NCBI GenBank assembly: GCA_035640155.1
Contig: DASQWR010000032.1
Coordinates: forward strand, 6,225 to 70,224
Length of the DNA stretch: 64,000 bases
Reading direction: 5' to 3'
From: JALYQB01 sp035640155
GTDB taxonomy: Bacteria > Actinomycetota > Actinomycetes > Mycobacteriales > Pseudonocardiaceae
Shown: piece by piece, positions 62,878 to 64,000 of the stretch
How the letters are laid out: the number at the start of each line of letters is the position of its first letter
Numbering within the stretch: the first letter of the stretch is position 1
The notes under the pieces: generated by a model
Seen by the model: the letters and a program-made list of their open reading frames with translations, nothing else
Told to the model about the DNA's origin: nothing
The model's database searches: none
Position numbers and translations under genes: made by a program

Positions 62878-62883
62878 ACTGTA
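62878..62883 (-). promoter_or_regulatory. Candidate -10 element of the P450 gene (TACAGT)
   Basis: TACAGT ends 6 nt before the ATG on the minus strand, with no Shine-Dalgarno. It lies in the 112-bp region shared with the divergent cupin gene. Confidence 0.45.
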
Positions 62884-62983
62884 CAAACGAGTAGGCAGCC
62901 GCCACAGCGAATTCGTCGGAGACTGGCTCGTCACCGCGGTTTCGAGGTGGACCGACGGCACAACTGAGGGAAGGATCGAATTC

Positions 62984-63445
62984 ATGATCAAAGTGAGGAA
63001 GATCGCCGCGATCGCTCTGTGTGGCGCGGGCTTGGGGCTGCTGCCGGTGGCAGCACAGGCCACGCCGGCCTCGGGTGTGACCGCCTCGGTGCTCGCCCAG
63101 GGGACCACTGACGACGGATTCAAGCTCATGAGGCGGGAGTCGAGCGAGTTCGTGGTCCGGCAGATCATCGTCGAGGCGGGTGGCAGCACCGGCTGGCACT
63201 ACCACCCCGGCACCCTGCTGGCCATCGTGCAGCACGGCACCCTCACCCGGACCGACGCCCACTGCAGGTCCGTCGCCTATGCCGCAGGCCAGTCGCTGGT
63301 GGAGCCGAGTGGCTCGCGCCACGTCCACATCGGCCGCAACCTTGGCACCGAACCCGTCGAGCTGTACGTCACTTACGTGAACCCGATCGGCAGCCCGCTG
63401 TCGATAGATGCGCCAGACCCGGGGTGTGGAGACCACGGGGAGTAG
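62984..63445 (+). CDS. Secreted cupin-domain protein
   Basis: The 153-residue protein has a Sec signal (IAAIALCGAGLGLLPVAAQA) and a small beta-barrel cupin. The first motif is GGSTGWHYHPGTLLAIVQHGTLTRTD and the second is QSLVEPSGSRHVHIGRN, so a metal-binding His set is present (HYH and the later His). Two Cys residues (DAHCRS and DPGCG) may form a disulfide. A GAGGGAAGGA lies before the ATG. Enzyme activity is not predictable from the fold. Confidence 0.78.
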   Translation: MIKVRKIAAIALCGAGLGLLPVAAQATPASGVTASVLAQGTTDDGFKLMRRESSEFVVRQIIVEAGGSTGWHYHPGTLLAIVQHGTLTRTDAHCRSVAYAAGQSLVEPSGSRHVHIGRNLGTEPVELYVTYVNPIGSPLSIDAPDPGCGDHGE

Positions 63446-63722
63446 TCGAAGTGTTCCCCCACGACCAGTCGTTCTACAAGACTCGGGCAGGGCCGTTGGC
63501 GCGTGCGGTGGACACGTGGTGCGTCTGGTACCGGCGCGGTGGGAGACCTCACCGACGAGGGCCAGACCGACGCCGCGGCGATAGGCACTCGGCACCACGA
63601 CGAGCCGGTCAACCTGTACTGGAGGTCGACCAGCCCCGGTCACGTTGCGTGCTCCCCCGGGCCGAACATGAGGTCGAGGCCTGATACTTGATTGATTCCA
63701 GAACCTGCGTAGACTTCGGAGC
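63446..63722. promoter_or_regulatory. Region upstream of furA with a recognisable promoter
   Basis: No gene is seen in these 277 bases. TTGATT (63688-63693) and TAGACT (63710-63715) are separated by 16 bp, and the GTG of the Fur gene follows 7 nt later. The AT-rich ACTTGATTGATTCCAGAA around the -35 resembles the FurA operator reported upstream of actinobacterial furA-katG operons (recalled), so autorepression is likely. Confidence 0.5.
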
Positions 63723-64000
63723 GTGCCAACGTCTTCGGACTTCGAGCGCATGTTGCGCGGGGTTGCTCTGCGTGTGACGGGTCCTCGGATAGCGGTGCTG
63801 TCCGCGGTGCACGGCCATCCGCACGCCGACACGGACTCGATCATCGGGGTTGTGCGTGAGGACTTCGGTGAGGTGTCCCACCAGGCCGTCTACGACGTGC
63901 TGCGCGCGTTGACTGCCGCGGGGCTGGTGCGGCGCATCCAGCCGCCGGGCTCCGTGGCGCGCTACGAGGCGCGGGTCGGGGACAACCACCACCACGTCGT
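63723..64000 (+). CDS. furA: Fur-family regulator (FurA/CatR-like), N-terminal part
   Basis: The 92 visible residues form the Fur winged helix: VALRVTGPRIAVLSAVHGHPHADTDSI, then VREDFGEVSHQAVYDVLRALTAAGLVRRIQPPGSVARYEARVGDNHHHVV, reaching the metal-site HHH. It starts at a GTG with TAGACT 7 nt upstream and no leader. Actinobacterial FurA/CatR proteins sense peroxide or iron and usually precede katG. The 3' end and any katG are outside the window. Confidence 0.85.
   Translation, partial: MPTSSDFERMLRGVALRVTGPRIAVLSAVHGHPHADTDSIIGVVREDFGEVSHQAVYDVLRALTAAGLVRRIQPPGSVARYEARVGDNHHHV

Noticed and set aside
63609..63995. Minus-strand frame opposite furA
   Set aside because: It is antisense to a clear Fur winged helix and has no domain of its own.

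Overview
The window is high-GC DNA, almost entirely coding on both strands, with GTG starts about as common as ATG. It comes from an actinobacterium, most likely of the Pseudonocardiales (inference). The evidence is the GlgE alpha-glucan pathway, NucS in place of MutS/MutL, a MurA with Asp in place of the catalytic Cys, a mycothiol-type maleylpyruvate isomerase homologue, a PduO-type adenosyltransferase next to murA, and a tmRNA tag ending in ALAA. From recalled gene order, the stretch from glgE to rpmE follows the Mycobacterium tuberculosis Rv1298-Rv1327c region, with several insertions and some rearrangement. No insertion sequence, prophage, CRISPR array or rRNA gene was seen.

Layout. 1-11 kb: glgE (5' end outside the window), treS and pep2, then trpS, a degenerate GGDEF-EAL gene and a DinB/SCP2-type gene, then glgB. 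TreS, Pep2, GlgE and GlgB together turn trehalose into branched alpha-glucan. 11-14 kb: a zinc metallopeptidase lipoprotein, a thioredoxin-TPR protein and a MarR regulator. 14-19.3 kb: a four-gene minus-strand cluster with a membrane-anchored copper radical oxidase carrying all five active-site residues, two exported accessory proteins and a FedB-like polytopic membrane protein. 19.4-26.5 kb: meaB, thiolase, methylmalonyl-CoA epimerase, an RlmA-type methyltransferase, a DivIVA-like coiled-coil protein, nucS, hypotheticals, a gene-poor stretch with a perfect 16-bp inverted repeat, and a DUF1697 gene. 26.5-29.7 kb: ehuBCDA, an ectoine-type ABC importer. 29.8-32.1 kb: murA and pduO, divergent across a 26-bp perfect palindrome, then a DUF2550 gene.

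32-40.4 kb is the complete F1Fo ATP synthase operon (atpZ-atpI-like-B-E-F-H-A-G-D-C). Its AtpD carries a 124-residue serine-rich acidic tail not expected in this enzyme. 40.5-53 kb holds wecA, a TsaC/Sua5 gene, a secreted SGNH esterase, prmC, prfA, rpmE, tmRNA, smpB, ileS, ftsX, ftsE, prfB and a PadR regulator. Both release factors, their methyltransferase and the tmRNA-SmpB rescue system therefore lie within 9 kb.

53.3-59.2 kb is a peptide-type ABC importer (two permeases, one fused double ATPase, one binding lipoprotein), divergent from padR across a twin-palindrome candidate operator. 59.2-64 kb holds a DUF3592-like membrane protein, a DUF309 protein, a VapBC-type toxin-antitoxin pair, a cytochrome P450, a secreted cupin and the start of a furA-type regulator.

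Many genes lack a Shine-Dalgarno sequence and instead have a TANNNT hexamer ending 6-8 nt before the first codon, the usual actinobacterial signature of leaderless transcripts. I used this to settle several starts.
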